DNA of 23,135 bases from Phil1 sp964600045. Its GTDB lineage: Bacteria > Bacillota > Clostridia > Christensenellales > CAG-138. The notes beneath the pieces are model-generated. The model was not told the origin of the DNA. It saw only the letters and a program-made list of their open reading frames with translations, and searched no databases. Shown piece by piece: positions 23,135 through 23,135 of the stretch. Position 1 is the first letter of the stretch, and each line of letters starts with the position of its first letter. The stretch spans positions 1-23,135 of the forward strand of contig CAZRHS010000024.1 of the NCBI GenBank assembly GCA_964600045.1, read 5' to 3'. The translations under genes and the position numbers were made by a program.

Positions 23135-23135
23135 G

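Overview
The window is a gene-dense stretch of an anaerobic Bacillota chromosome, most likely Clostridia, of moderate G+C. This rests on strong GGAGG ribosome-binding sites, consensus sigma-A promoters (one is a perfect TTGACA-17-TATAAT), an infC-rpmI-rplT operon with an L20-type leader attenuator, a long-form hibernation factor, a Rex redox repressor and a citrate lyase operon. I cannot name the genus. There is no CRISPR array, insertion sequence or prophage, and no gene-free gap longer than about 300 bases.

Left part (1-3284): a tRNA-Ser(GGA) with its terminator and the AlaX-type alanyl-tRNA editing gene lie on the minus strand. A plus-strand M3 oligoendopeptidase diverges from alaX through interlocked promoters. 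A bidirectional terminator at 3253-3284 separates the peptidase from the next operon.

Centre-left (3302-12005): an eight-gene minus-strand operon, citD-citE-citF-citX-citC-citG, then a divergent aconitase-family hydratase and an NADP-type isocitrate dehydrogenase. It carries all three citrate lyase subunits and the full prosthetic-group machinery, and joins them to the enzymes that would turn citrate into isocitrate and 2-oxoglutarate. One transcript therefore controls both exits from citrate: cleavage to acetate plus oxaloacetate, and the branch to 2-oxoglutarate, glutamate and NADPH. No transporter, oxaloacetate decarboxylase, citrate synthase or dedicated regulator lies in the window. The promoter region is rich in inverted repeats.

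Centre (12149-15303): a minus-strand pair made of an ECF transporter S component and a P-loop kinase suggests uptake followed by phosphorylation of a vitamin or nucleoside-like compound. The translation operon infC-rpmI-rplT diverges from it. Its leader can fold either into a terminator or into an 8-bp antiterminator pairing, and infC apparently begins at an AUA codon. hpf follows on the minus strand, beyond two back-to-back terminators.

Right part (15446-23135): a PhzF-family isomerase, then a Dabb-domain protein translationally coupled to uvrB, then uvrA and a TM1586-like nitroreductase, all on the plus strand. rex has its own promoter and terminator. uvrB is broken by an apparent one-base deletion inside its most conserved motif and is otherwise intact; it is either a real lesion or a consensus error.

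Points most worth following up: the citrate lyase/hydratase/isocitrate dehydrogenase operon with its altered hydratase active site, the AUA start of infC, the uvrB frameshift and the ECF-kinase pair. I did not find a clearly new defence or mobile system.
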